From Mycolicibacterium iranicum (lineage in GTDB: Bacteria > Actinomycetota > Actinomycetes > Mycobacteriales > Mycobacteriaceae), in NCBI RefSeq assembly GCF_014190915.1, contig NZ_JACHVU010000006.1:124001-188000 (forward strand): a stretch of 64,000 nt of DNA, given 5' to 3'. The first letter of the stretch is position 1; each line of letters begins with the position of its first letter. This document shows, piece by piece, positions 7,446 to 15,040 of this stretch. The position numbers were made by a program, and so were the translations under genes. Below the pieces are notes generated by a model, which made no database searches, was not told the DNA's origin, and saw nothing but the letters and a program-made list of their open reading frames with translations.

Positions 7446-8927
7446 ATGCCGACCATTTCCACCACCGATTACCTGGTTGACCAGGCTAAACGGCGCCTGA
7501 CACCGTCGATCAACAATTTCCCCGGGATGGGCTACCTCGAGCGGCGTCTGCTCGAACGCGACTGGCCCCAGCACACGCTGGCCGAACCGCCCGCGGGCAG
7601 CGACCTGAAGCCGGTGAAGGGCGACTCCGGTCTGCCGGTGATCGGCCACATGATCGAGATGTTCCGCGGTGGGCCCGATTTCTCGCTGCACATCTACCGC
7701 AAGCACGGTCCGCTCTTCTACGTCGATTCCCCCGCCCTGCCCTCGGTGGCCGCCCTGGGACCCGACGCCGCGCAGGCCGTCTACTCCAACCGCAACAAGG
7801 ACTTCTCCCAGCAGGGCTGGGTCCCGGTGATCGGGCCGTTCTTCCACCGCGGACTCATGTTGCTCGACTTCGAGGAGCACATGTTCCACCGCCGCATCAT
7901 GCAGGAGGCGTTCGTCCGCACGCGGCTCGTCGGCTACACCGAGCAGGTCGACAAGGTCGTCTCGCAGGTGATCGCCAACGACTGGGTGGCCAACGACGCC
8001 CGCTTCCTGATGTATCCGGCCATGAAGGAACTGACACTCGACATCGCGTCGATGGTGTTCATGGGCCACGAGCCGGGCTCCGACAAGGAGCTGGTCACCA
8101 AGGTCAACAAGGCCTTCACCACCACCACCCGGGCCGGCAACGCGGTCATCAGGACGCCCGTGCCGCCGTTCACCTGGTGGCGGGGCATGCAGGCCCGCAA
8201 GCTGCTGGAGAACTACTTCGAAGCCCGGGTCAAGGAGCGCCGCGGCAAGGACGGCTCCGACCTGCTGACCGTGCTGTGTCAGACCGAGGACGAGGACGGC
8301 AACAAGTTCTCCGACGAGGACATCGTCAACCACATGATCTTCCTGATGATGGCCGCGCACGACACCTCGACGTCGACGGCCACCACGATGATCTACCAGT
8401 TGGCCAAGCACCCCGAATGGCAGGAGCGTTGCCGCGACGAGTCCGACCGGCTCGGCGACGGACCCGTCGACATCGAGTCGCTGGAGAAGCTCGAATCGCT
8501 GGACCTGGTGATGAACGAATCGATCCGGCTCGTCACACCGGTGCAGTGGGCGATGCGCCAGACGGTCCGCGACACCGAACTGCTCGGCCACTACCTGCCC
8601 AAGGGTACGAACGTCATCGCCTACCCCGGCATGAACCACCGCCTCGAGGAGCTCTACCCCGAGCCGATGAAGTTCGACCCGGAGCGCTTCACCGAACCGC
8701 GCAACGAACACAAGAAGCACCGGTATGCGTTCAGCCCGTTCGGCGGTGGTGCCCATAAGTGCATCGGCATGACCTTCGGCCAGCTCGAGGTCAAGACGAT
8801 CCTGCACCGGCTGCTGCGCAAGTACCGGCTCGAGGTGCCGAACCCGAACTACACGACCGAATGGGATTACGGCGGCATGCCCGTGCCCAAGGACGGCATG
8901 CCCATCGTCCTGCGGCCGCTGCACTGA
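7446..8927 (+). CDS. cyp136: Cytochrome P450, CYP136 type
   Basis: Heme monooxygenase, 493 residues, the length of mycobacterial CYP136. The heme-ligand motif FSPFGGGAHKCIG gives axial Cys439, and the oxygen-activation helix has AAHDTS with D306-T307. The physiological substrate of CYP136 is not established. The ATG at 7446-7448 is chosen because AAAGGAG (7431-7437) sits at ideal distance; a GTG 9 nt upstream lies inside that site. The gene is separated from its divergent TetR by the operator at 7363-7382 and is followed after 5 bp by a small membrane protein gene, probably co-transcribed. Confidence 0.93.
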   Translation: MPTISTTDYLVDQAKRRLTPSINNFPGMGYLERRLLERDWPQHTLAEPPAGSDLKPVKGDSGLPVIGHMIEMFRGGPDFSLHIYRKHGPLFYVDSPALPSVAALGPDAAQAVYSNRNKDFSQQGWVPVIGPFFHRGLMLLDFEEHMFHRRIMQEAFVRTRLVGYTEQVDKVVSQVIANDWVANDARFLMYPAMKELTLDIASMVFMGHEPGSDKELVTKVNKAFTTTTRAGNAVIRTPVPPFTWWRGMQARKLLENYFEARVKERRGKDGSDLLTVLCQTEDEDGNKFSDEDIVNHMIFLMMAAHDTSTSTATTMIYQLAKHPEWQERCRDESDRLGDGPVDIESLEKLESLDLVMNESIRLVTPVQWAMRQTVRDTELLGHYLPKGTNVIAYPGMNHRLEELYPEPMKFDPERFTEPRNEHKKHRYAFSPFGGGAHKCIGMTFGQLEVKTILHRLLRKYRLEVPNPNYTTEWDYGGMPVPKDGMPIVLRPLH

Positions 8928-8932
8928 TCCGC

Positions 8933-9310
8933 GTGCCCGGATCCCGCGCCCGCGTCGCCGACGCCGGCATCGTGTCACTGGCGGCGATGCGGATCGGCAT
9001 CGGCGCCCTGGCCTGGGTGCGTCCCGAGGCGGCGGCGACCCTGTTCGGCCTGCGGCCTCCCGACGGCCAGGCGCGCTATCTGTGGCGGCTGTTCGGTGTC
9101 CGCGACGTCCTCGTCGGACTCGGGACGGTCGCCTCGACCGGGCCGCGCCGCCGGACCTGGGCCGGCGTGGGACTGGCCTGCGATGTCGCCGACGGTGCGG
9201 CGGGGGCTCTGAGCCGCCGCGACGTCACGTCCACGAGCGCGGCGGCCATGATCGGCGTTCCTGCGGCCGCGGTGGCCTTCGGCGGCTGGGCCCTCGGCCG
9301 ACGCTCCTGA
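8933..9310 (+). CDS. Small integral membrane protein (DUF4267-like)
   Basis: A 125-residue protein with about four hydrophobic segments: around residues 11-30, 50-66, 74-92 and 104-121. The segment LFGLRPPDGQARYLWRLFGVRD is reminiscent of small DUF4267/DoxX-like membrane proteins; that match is from memory and tentative. The GTG at 8933 starts 5 nt after the cyp136 stop, so it should be translated from the same mRNA; a later ATG (residue 19) is possible but would trim the first hydrophobic stretch. Function unknown. It is convergent with the gene at 9317. Confidence 0.6.
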   Translation: MPGSRARVADAGIVSLAAMRIGIGALAWVRPEAAATLFGLRPPDGQARYLWRLFGVRDVLVGLGTVASTGPRRRTWAGVGLACDVADGAAGALSRRDVTSTSAAAMIGVPAAAVAFGGWALGRRS

Positions 9311-9316
9311 TCCGCC

Positions 9317-9802
9317 TCAGTCGGCGAGCAGCCTGTTCGCGCATGAGATGACCGCGCGCAGTGCGGATTCGGTCGGGTCCTCCGACCACCCCATCGCCCA
9401 TCGATGGGTGCGGCCCCGGCTACCCCGGATGAACGTCGCGGTGTGGTCACCGGCCCGCAGCTGGTGGAAGGCGGTCATCTCGACGGCGACGCCGCGGTCG
9501 TAGAGCATCGCCGTCAGCGCGGCCACGGGTCCGCACGCCGAGGCGCGCGAGGTGTCGATGCGATCGCCCAGCGCCAGCGTGGCCTGGTAATCGCGCGCCT
9601 GCGGCCCGCGCCGGCCCTCACCGTCCACACATGCCCACTGCCCCAGGCGGAGGGGTCCGGTGCTGGGGGCGTACTCGTCGACGAATTCCTCGAAGGACTT
9701 GGACTCCGCGGACTCGCGCAGTGCGCGGGGCAGCCGACCGTCGACGAACGCCGCGAAACACAGCGGGGCAGCGGTATCGCTGGATGTGGCGAGAGATGTC
9801 AT
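9317..9802 (-). CDS. Stand-alone LeuA-type allosteric (dimerisation) domain protein
   Basis: 161-residue soluble protein whose C-terminal half (about 70-160) resembles the regulatory domain of 2-isopropylmalate synthase (LeuA_dimer, PF08502): ACGPVAALTAML at 89-100, the AVEMTAFHQLRAGDHTAT strand pair, and the closing helix ESALRAVISCANRLL. It has no TIM-barrel catalytic domain, so it is not a synthase. It may bind leucine or a related ligand and act on another protein, but that is inference. A GAAGG ribosome-binding site precedes the ATG. An attenuator-type leader with Leu and Val codons lies directly upstream, which independently links it to branched-chain amino acids. Confidence 0.7.
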   Translation of the reverse strand: MTSLATSSDTAAPLCFAAFVDGRLPRALRESAESKSFEEFVDEYAPSTGPLRLGQWACVDGEGRRGPQARDYQATLALGDRIDTSRASACGPVAALTAMLYDRGVAVEMTAFHQLRAGDHTATFIRGSRGRTHRWAMGWSEDPTESALRAVISCANRLLAD

Positions 9803-9846
9803 GTGCCGGCCTTCAGATTTGAAGAGAGCGACCGACGGTGTAGCAC

Positions 9847-9891
9847 GACCCCACAGCGAGGGGTCGGTCAGGATCAGACCCCGCTGCGGGT
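9847..9891 (-). promoter_or_regulatory. Leader attenuator with competing hairpins 1:2, 2:3 and 3:4
   Basis: Read on the minus strand: segment 1 ACCC (9891-9888) can pair with GGGT (9881-9878); segment 2 GGGGTC (9882-9877) can pair with segment 3 GACCCC (9865-9860); segment 3 can instead pair with segment 4 GGGGTC (9852-9847), part of a 7-bp stem CGACCCC/GGGGTCG at 9846-9866. Segments 1 and 2 lie inside the leader ORF, so ribosome position would decide which hairpin forms. This is classical amino-acid attenuation geometry; there is no T run after hairpin 3:4. Confidence 0.65.
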
Positions 9892-9915
9892 TGCTACTAC
9901 GAGTCGCCTCGGCAC
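9874..9915 (-). CDS. Putative leader peptide MPRRLVVATRSGV
   Basis: 13-codon ORF from GTG 9915-9913 to TGA 9876-9874, encoding MPRRLVVATRSGV. It resembles the branched-chain amino acid leader peptide of actinobacterial ilvB operons (I recall RLVVVTARR in Corynebacterium glutamicum). The consecutive CTC-GTA-GTA codons lie just before the hairpin segments. There is no ribosome-binding site; the GTG is placed to be leaderless, 7 nt after the -10 box TAGCAT. Expression is inferred only. Confidence 0.6.
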   Translation of the reverse strand: MPRRLVVATRSGV

Positions 9916-9922
9916 GACAGCG

Positions 9923-9952
9923 ATGCTAGACCCCCGGGATCGCACTCTGCAA
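9923..9952 (-). promoter_or_regulatory. Promoter of the attenuator transcript
   Basis: On the minus strand TTGCAG (9952-9947) and TAGCAT (9928-9923) are separated by 18 bp, and the -10 box ends 7 nt before the leader GTG. Both hexamers are good mycobacterial SigA matches. Confidence 0.6.
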
Positions 9953-10316
9953 CCGGATTCGGCGGTTCGAGCGGGTCGCGGGGGCAGGTCTGCACCCCGG
10001 ATGCTTTGCGGGAACCACCTCTATTTTGCCTGCTCTACGCCTGTCGTTAGTTCAGCAAAGTCTTACGTCGACGTAATGTGCACACCCTCGTTGCAATCCC
10101 CCCTCGGCATACTCGCTTTGCGCCCTCGGACTCCCCTGCGTGCGAACACCTTTGGATACCTCGAGGCCACACTCGCAGTCCGCCGACTCCACAGCGGGAC
10201 CTCCAGACAGGCCCGGAGGTGCGCAAAACGAAATATTCGGCAAACCAGGTTTACGTCTTCCGTAGACGGCTATTGATTGCCGCGGAAGCAACCGCTTCGC
10301 ATCACGGGAGGAAAAC
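9953..10316. other. Intergenic region with a 14-bp palindrome
   Basis: No convincing gene. TTACGTCGACGTAA at 10063-10076 is a perfect palindrome in a locally AT-richer stretch about 240 bp before the WGxxGxxG gene; it could be an operator. The GGAGG ribosome-binding site of that gene lies at the right end. Confidence 0.5.
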
Positions 10317-10583
10317 ATGCGTAAATCACTGGTTATCGGCACCACGACCCTGGCACTGCTGTTCGGCGGCACCGGGATCGCGTCCGCCACGGAGACAGCG
10401 ATCCCCGCATCGACCACCACGACGGTCGCGCAGCAGGAAGCCGAGCAGGAAGACGGCGACAACACCGGTCTGTGGGGTCTTGCCGGACTCCTCGGTCTGC
10501 TGGGGCTCGCCGGTCTGAAGCGTCGCAAGGACACCGATGTCCGGGTGGCTCCCCACACCGGCACGGGTAACCCTCGCGTCTAG
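10317..10583 (+). CDS. Small secreted WGxxGxxG-motif protein
   Basis: 88-residue exported protein. It has a Sec signal peptide (KSLVIGTTTLALLFGGTGIASA) with a probable cleavage after ASA at 22-24, a Ser/Thr and Gln/Glu/Asp-rich mature linker, then WGLAGLLG at 53-60 running into a hydrophobic LLGLAGL segment and a basic KRRKD stop. This tripartite C-terminus (motif, hydrophobic stretch, basic cluster) is like the WGxxGxxG and MYXO-CTERM classes, thought to be membrane-anchoring or sorting signals. The ATG follows a clear GGAGG site. It is followed by a strong hairpin, so it is monocistronic. Partners and role unknown. Confidence 0.8.
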   Translation: MRKSLVIGTTTLALLFGGTGIASATETAIPASTTTTVAQQEAEQEDGDNTGLWGLAGLLGLLGLAGLKRRKDTDVRVAPHTGTGNPRV

Positions 10584-10597
10584 ATCGACACTCGCGT

Positions 10598-10628
10598 GAA
10601 CCCCGCCGGCGCATCGCCGGCGGGGTTC
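10598..10628 (+). terminator. Perfect 13-bp hairpin terminator
   Basis: GAACCCCGCCGGC (10598-10610), loop GCATC, GCCGGCGGGGTTC (10616-10628). It begins 15 bp after the WGxxGxxG gene stop. GC-rich stem without a T tract. Confidence 0.8.
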
Positions 10629-10671
10629 GCTCGGTCTGCCCGCTGCGACTGTGCGCCCCGTTACGGGCAGA

Positions 10672-11445
10672 ATGTGCGCGGTGTCCTGGTCGCATGCGGT
10701 GCTGCTGTTCGCGGCCGGAATCCTGGGTGGGCTGACCGGAAGCATCGCGGGGTTGGCCTCGGTGGCGACCTATCCGGCCCTGCTGCTGGCGGGCCTGCCC
10801 CCGGTCACCGCCAACGTCACCAACACGGTGGCGCTGGTGTTCACCGGGGTCGGCTCGGTCTGGGGATCGCGGCCCGAGCTCGCCGGCCAGGGCACGATGC
10901 TCAGACGCATGCTGCCCTTCGCCGCAGTCGGCGGGGTGGCCGGCGCGGCCCTCCTGCTGTCGACCCCGGCGGATGGGTTCGAGAAGATCGTGCCGGTGCT
11001 GTTGGCATTCGCCTCGCTGGCGATCCTGCTGCCTGTACGGCCCCCGCGCGACGTCGGCACACCCACGCGGCGACGGCACGTGACGGCGCTGACCGTCCAG
11101 GGCCTCGCCGTCTTCGGAATTTGCATCTACGGCGGCTATTTCGGTGCGGCAGCGGGTGTTCTGCTGCTCGCGCTGTTCCTGCGCCTCGGTGGTGAGACGC
11201 TGGCACACGCCAACGCGGCCAAGAACGTCGTCCTCGGCATCGCTAACGGTGTTGCCGCCGTGATCTTTTCGATCGCCGCGCCGGTGCAGTGGGGCGCCGT
11301 CGTGGCGCTGGGTCTCGGCTGTCTACTGGGTGGGCGGCTGGGCCCGATGGTCGTGCGGCACACCCCGGACAGACCCATGCGGGTCCTCATCGGCATCGCA
11401 GGCGTCGTCCTCGCGATCAAACTCGGACTCGACGCCTACCGCTGA
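10672..11445 (+). CDS. TSUP (TauE/SafE) family membrane transporter
   Basis: Sulfite exporter TauE/SafE family membrane protein of about 257 residues with some eight hydrophobic segments. It shows the two-fold TSUP repeat: GGLTGSIAGLASVATYPALL near the N-terminus and GGYFGAAAGVLLLALFL in the second half, each followed by conserved polar residues (VTANVTNTVAL; HANAAKNVVLG). Members move organosulfonates, sulfite or related anions; the cargo here is unknown. The start is uncertain: ATG 10672 is used, GTG 10681 and GTG 10651 are also in frame, none with a good ribosome-binding site. It abuts the phosphotransferase gene tail to tail. Confidence 0.82.
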   Translation: MCAVSWSHAVLLFAAGILGGLTGSIAGLASVATYPALLLAGLPPVTANVTNTVALVFTGVGSVWGSRPELAGQGTMLRRMLPFAAVGGVAGAALLLSTPADGFEKIVPVLLAFASLAILLPVRPPRDVGTPTRRRHVTALTVQGLAVFGICIYGGYFGAAAGVLLLALFLRLGGETLAHANAAKNVVLGIANGVAAVIFSIAAPVQWGAVVALGLGCLLGGRLGPMVVRHTPDRPMRVLIGIAGVVLAIKLGLDAYR

Positions 11446-12498
11446 TCACAGGAACGGGTTGTCTCCGTGGGAGACTCGCGTGCCGAGCGCGATGAGGTTC
11501 TCCGCCGAGGCATGCAACCGCTCCCCCGCTTCCGCGCTCGCCTGGCCCGCCAGGTAGCGCGACCACGTCCCCTCGATGACGATCGCCAGTTTGAAGCACG
11601 CCATGGCGATGTACCAGTCCAGCCGCGTGGTGGGCCGCCCGTCGGCGCCCAGGTAGGCCTCGATCAACTCGGAACGCGTGGCCAGCCCGCCGTGCGCAGC
11701 CAGCGCCGACCCGGCGTCGATCGGATTGGGCCCGTCCGGCCAGCAGACCAGCATCCACCCGAGGTCGAGCAAAGGGTCGCCGACCGTGCACATCTCCCAG
11801 TCGATGAACGCCGCCAGCTCGGGAACGTGCCTGTGCAGCAACACATTGTTGAGGTGGCAGTCGCCGTGCATGATTCCCGGCTCGCCGTCCTCGGGACGCC
11901 GCGACTCCAGCCAGTCGGCGAGAACGTGCACCGACGGGAACGACTCGGGTGCGTACTTATCGTGCCGGTAACTCTCGAGGAGCCGCATGAACTGCGGAAC
12001 CTGGCGCGCGAGAAAGGATCCCGGACGTTTGATGGCCGCGAGCGGGCTGCCCTCCCACGGCACCCGGCCGAGGCGGGCCAGGCTCGCCGCATACGACAGC
12101 CCGACCCGGTGGCGCATGCGCGCGTCGTGGATGTAGGCGTCGTCGATCTCGGTGCCGGGGTTGAACCCGTCGACCGCCTGCATCAGGTAGAACACCACCC
12201 CCAGCACATCGAGGTCCTCGCATCCGGCGATCAGCGCCGGGTGCGGAACGTCGGTGCCGGACAGTGTCTGCAGGACCGCGATCTCACGGCGCATGGTGTT
12301 GTCGCTGGTCGGCCTCGGATGGGGCGGAGGGCGGCGCAGCACCATCGGCTCGCCGTCGACGCGCAGGCGCACCACGATGTTCTGCGAGCCGCCCGTCAAC
12401 GGTTCGACGTCGGTGACCGCGGACCCGATCCCGATCCGGCGGATCCACTCCTGCAGGGCGTCCTGAGCGGTGTCGCTCAGCGTCACATCGACGGGCAT
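11446..12498 (-). CDS. APH-like phosphotransferase family protein
   Basis: Aminoglycoside phosphotransferase-fold kinase-like protein (PF01636), 350 residues. The catalytic loop is HGDCHLNNVL at 211-220 (D213, N218) and the metal-binding motif IDWE at 232-235; the GGSQN loop at 36-40 corresponds to the nucleotide loop. Bacterial members of this branch are usually linked to acyl-CoA metabolism rather than antibiotic resistance, and some are fused to acyl-CoA dehydrogenases; the substrate is unknown. The start at 12496-12498 has only a weak ribosome-binding site. It lies downstream of a leftward SDR gene but is separated from it by a hairpin. Confidence 0.85.
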   Translation of the reverse strand: MPVDVTLSDTAQDALQEWIRRIGIGSAVTDVEPLTGGSQNIVVRLRVDGEPMVLRRPPPHPRPTSDNTMRREIAVLQTLSGTDVPHPALIAGCEDLDVLGVVFYLMQAVDGFNPGTEIDDAYIHDARMRHRVGLSYAASLARLGRVPWEGSPLAAIKRPGSFLARQVPQFMRLLESYRHDKYAPESFPSVHVLADWLESRRPEDGEPGIMHGDCHLNNVLLHRHVPELAAFIDWEMCTVGDPLLDLGWMLVCWPDGPNPIDAGSALAAHGGLATRSELIEAYLGADGRPTTRLDWYIAMACFKLAIVIEGTWSRYLAGQASAEAGERLHASAENLIALGTRVSHGDNPFL

Positions 12499-12558
12499 GG
12501 CGACATCGTGTCAAATTCTGCGACGCGACGTTCGCAAATCGCCGGCGGACGATGCCGG

Positions 12559-12591
12559 CGTGGATGCACCCGGCGGCCGAGGGCATCCACG
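12559..12591 (-). terminator. Hairpin between the SDR and phosphotransferase genes
   Basis: CGTGGATGC (12559-12567) pairs perfectly with GCATCCACG (12583-12591), 15-nt loop. It lies 11 bp after the stop of the leftward SDR gene and may attenuate read-through into the next gene. Confidence 0.55.
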
Positions 12592-12602
12592 TCGCATCGG
12601 CT

Positions 12603-13370
12603 CTACTTCGGGGCGAACCTCTGCCCGGCGTCGAGTCGCAGGCACTGCCCGTTGAGCATCGGGTTCTCGACGATCGCCACGGCGAGCTTGGCGTACTCCT
12701 CCGGCTTGCCCAGCCGCTTGGGGAATGCCGCGTCCTTGGTCAGCACGGTGGCGAACTCGTCCGGAATGCCCTCGGTCAGACCGGTGGCGAACAGGCTGGG
12801 CGCAATGGCCAGCGCGCGGATCCCGAGGCTGCCGAGGTCGCGTGCCATCGTCAGGCACATGCCGGCGATCGCGGCCTTCGACGCGGTGTAGGCGAGCTGC
12901 CCGATCTGCCCCTCGAACGCTGCGATCGAGGCGGTGTTGATGATGACGCCGCGCTCTTCGGCCTCGTCGTCCACCGGATCGTTCTTCGACATCTGCCATG
13001 CCGCGATCCGGCTGATGTTGAACGTGCCGATCAGGTTCAGGTCGATGCTCTTGCGGAACGATTCCAGGCTGTGGGGACCGTCCTTCTTCACGGTCCGCTC
13101 GGCGATCCCGCCCCCGGCGGTCGTGACGGCGATGTGCAGCCCGCCGAGGGCCTCGATGGCCTGATTGAGCACCGACTCGGTTCCTTCGAAGTCGGTGATG
13201 TCGACCTCGTGGAAGGTGCCGCCGATCTGATCGGCGACTTCCTTGCCCTTGGACTGCGGGCGGTCCAGCACCGCCACGCTCGCGCCGCGCTTGGCCAATG
13301 CCTCCGCGGTCGCGCGCCCGAAGCCCGACGCACCACCGACGATGACGGCCTTCTTGCCCTCGATCTCCAT
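12603..13370 (-). CDS. Short-chain dehydrogenase (3-hydroxyacyl-CoA dehydrogenase type 2-like)
   Basis: Classical SDR of 255 residues. GGASGFG at 12-18 and D36 indicate NAD preference; S148, Y161 and K165 (YTASK) form the catalytic set. The sequence style, including the PSLFATGLTEGIP and PEEYAKLAVAIVENPMLNGQ segments, is like mitochondrial HSD17B10-type 3-hydroxyacyl-CoA dehydrogenases, so oxidation of a 3-hydroxyacyl-CoA is plausible. An AGGCAG site precedes the ATG. It is divergent from the molybdoenzyme gene; the 118-bp gap shows no obvious operator. Confidence 0.85.
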   Translation of the reverse strand: MEIEGKKAVIVGGASGFGRATAEALAKRGASVAVLDRPQSKGKEVADQIGGTFHEVDITDFEGTESVLNQAIEALGGLHIAVTTAGGGIAERTVKKDGPHSLESFRKSIDLNLIGTFNISRIAAWQMSKNDPVDDEAEERGVIINTASIAAFEGQIGQLAYTASKAAIAGMCLTMARDLGSLGIRALAIAPSLFATGLTEGIPDEFATVLTKDAAFPKRLGKPEEYAKLAVAIVENPMLNGQCLRLDAGQRFAPK

Positions 13371-13488
13371 CTGCCTGCCTTTCGCGAACGTTCCAAGTAG
13401 TGGTCAATCTGTAAAGCCCACCTGCAACCTAGCCGATGACACCGTTCGGTAAGGATTTCGGGTTCGCCGCGACGGTAATTTGGCGGGT

Positions 13489-15006
13489 ATGACCACAACG
13501 GGCGCCAAAGCGCTGCGCGGTATCGCTGCGGCCGCGGTCGCCGTCGGCGTCGCCCAGCTGACCGCGGTCGCCTTCGGCCCCGAAGCCGACGTGCGTACCG
13601 CCGTCGGCTCCTCGGTCATCCAGTTGACGCCGGGTCCCGTCAAGGAATGGGCGATCGACACGTTCGGCACCGCCGACAAGCTGTTCCTGACCGTGATGGT
13701 GTTGCTCGCGATCGTCGCCATCGCCGCGGTCGCGGGGCTGCTGGAAACCCGGCGCCGGCCGATCGGCAGCATCGCGATCGTGGCCGCGGGCGGTGTCGGC
13801 TGTGCGGCAGTGCTTTCCCGGGCCGGGGCCACCCTCGTCGATGTCGTGCCCACCCTGATCGGCGCCGCGTGCGGGGTCGCCGTGCTGCGCTTCCTGGTAT
13901 CGGAGCGTTTCTCCGAAACCGGCGACGCGCAGGAGACCGATCGGGGTAGACGCCTGTCGCTGGTGACCCTCGGTGTGCTCGCTGCCGGTGCCGCCAGCGG
14001 GGTCGCCGGAGTGGTGATCAGCAGGCTGACCACATCGGTGTCCGGGGATCGCAGTGCCTTCGCCCTGCCCCGCATCGACAAGCCGGCAGCCCCGATACCG
14101 GCTGCGGTACAGCCCAAAGGCGTTGAGCTGGCGCCATTTGTCACCGACAACGCGAATTTCTACCGCATCGACACCGCATTGAGCGTCCCGCAGCTCAGCC
14201 GAACCGACTGGCAGCTGCGGATCCACGGCATGGTGGACCGCGAGATCACCTACCGCTGGGAGGATCTCGAGCGGTTCGAGGTGGTGGAGAGCGTCGTCAC
14301 ATTGACCTGCGTCTCCAATCCGGTGGGCGGAGAACTGATCTCGACCGGCGTGTGGACCGGCTACCGGGTCAGGGATCTGCTCGCCGATGCCGGCGTGAAG
14401 TCCGATGCCGACATGGTGTTGTCGATGTCGGTCGACGGGTGGACGGCAGGCACACCGGTCGAGGCGCTCACCGCCGAGGACGCCCTGCTGGCCGTCGGCC
14501 TCAACGGAGAGCCACTGCCCATCGAGCACGGATATCCGGCGCGTCTGGTGGTACCGGGCCTGTACGGCTACGTCTCGGCCACCAAGTGGGTGACGGACCT
14601 CGAACTGACGCGGTTCGATCGCGCCGAGGCGTACTGGACGCGCCTGGGATGGTCGGCACGCGGGCCCATCAAGACCGAGTCGCGTATCGACGTGCCGCGC
14701 AGCGGTCAGGACGTCGCGGTCGGCCCCGTCACCTTCGGCGGCGTCGCCTGGGCGCAGCCTCGCGGGGTGCGCGCCGTCGAGGTCCAGATCGACGACGGCC
14801 CATGGGAACAGGCGACACTGGGTGAGAGCTACTCCGACGACACCTGGCGTCTGTGGAGTTACCCGTGGGAGGCACGCGAGACCGGCTTCCACAAGATCAC
14901 CGTGCGCGCCACCGACAACGACGGTTACACGCAGACCCCGGACCGCGTGGACCCCGTTCCCGACGGTGCCACGGGTTGGCACTCGATCACCTTCGCGGTC
15001 CGCTGA
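13489..15006 (+). CDS. Membrane-anchored sulfite-oxidase-type molybdopterin oxidoreductase
   Basis: 505-residue protein with about five N-terminal transmembrane helices (roughly 8-28, 65-85, 92-110, 118-136, 158-178) followed by a sulfite-oxidase-type molybdenum domain (PF00174) and a Mo-co dimerisation-like C-terminal domain. The predicted molybdenum ligand is C274 in VTLTCVSNP. The enzyme domain probably faces outward; its substrate is unknown. The ATG at 13489 is chosen because TAATTT (13476-13481) is a TANNNT box ending 7 nt upstream, a leaderless arrangement; a TTG 9 nt upstream also reads through. The ligB gene follows after 34 bp. Confidence 0.87.
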   Translation: MTTTGAKALRGIAAAAVAVGVAQLTAVAFGPEADVRTAVGSSVIQLTPGPVKEWAIDTFGTADKLFLTVMVLLAIVAIAAVAGLLETRRRPIGSIAIVAAGGVGCAAVLSRAGATLVDVVPTLIGAACGVAVLRFLVSERFSETGDAQETDRGRRLSLVTLGVLAAGAASGVAGVVISRLTTSVSGDRSAFALPRIDKPAAPIPAAVQPKGVELAPFVTDNANFYRIDTALSVPQLSRTDWQLRIHGMVDREITYRWEDLERFEVVESVVTLTCVSNPVGGELISTGVWTGYRVRDLLADAGVKSDADMVLSMSVDGWTAGTPVEALTAEDALLAVGLNGEPLPIEHGYPARLVVPGLYGYVSATKWVTDLELTRFDRAEAYWTRLGWSARGPIKTESRIDVPRSGQDVAVGPVTFGGVAWAQPRGVRAVEVQIDDGPWEQATLGESYSDDTWRLWSYPWEARETGFHKITVRATDNDGYTQTPDRVDPVPDGATGWHSITFAVR

Positions 15007-15040
15007 GGTCGTCGCCGGCCGGCGGTGAGAGCATCGTGTC

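Noticed and set aside
7425..8978. 517-residue open frame antisense to cyp136
   Set aside because: Covers the whole P450 including its heme motif on the other strand; composition is typical of antisense frames.
9404..10276. 290-residue rightward frame across the attenuator region
   Set aside because: Antisense to the LeuA-domain gene and then low-quality sequence; the conserved signals are all on the minus strand.
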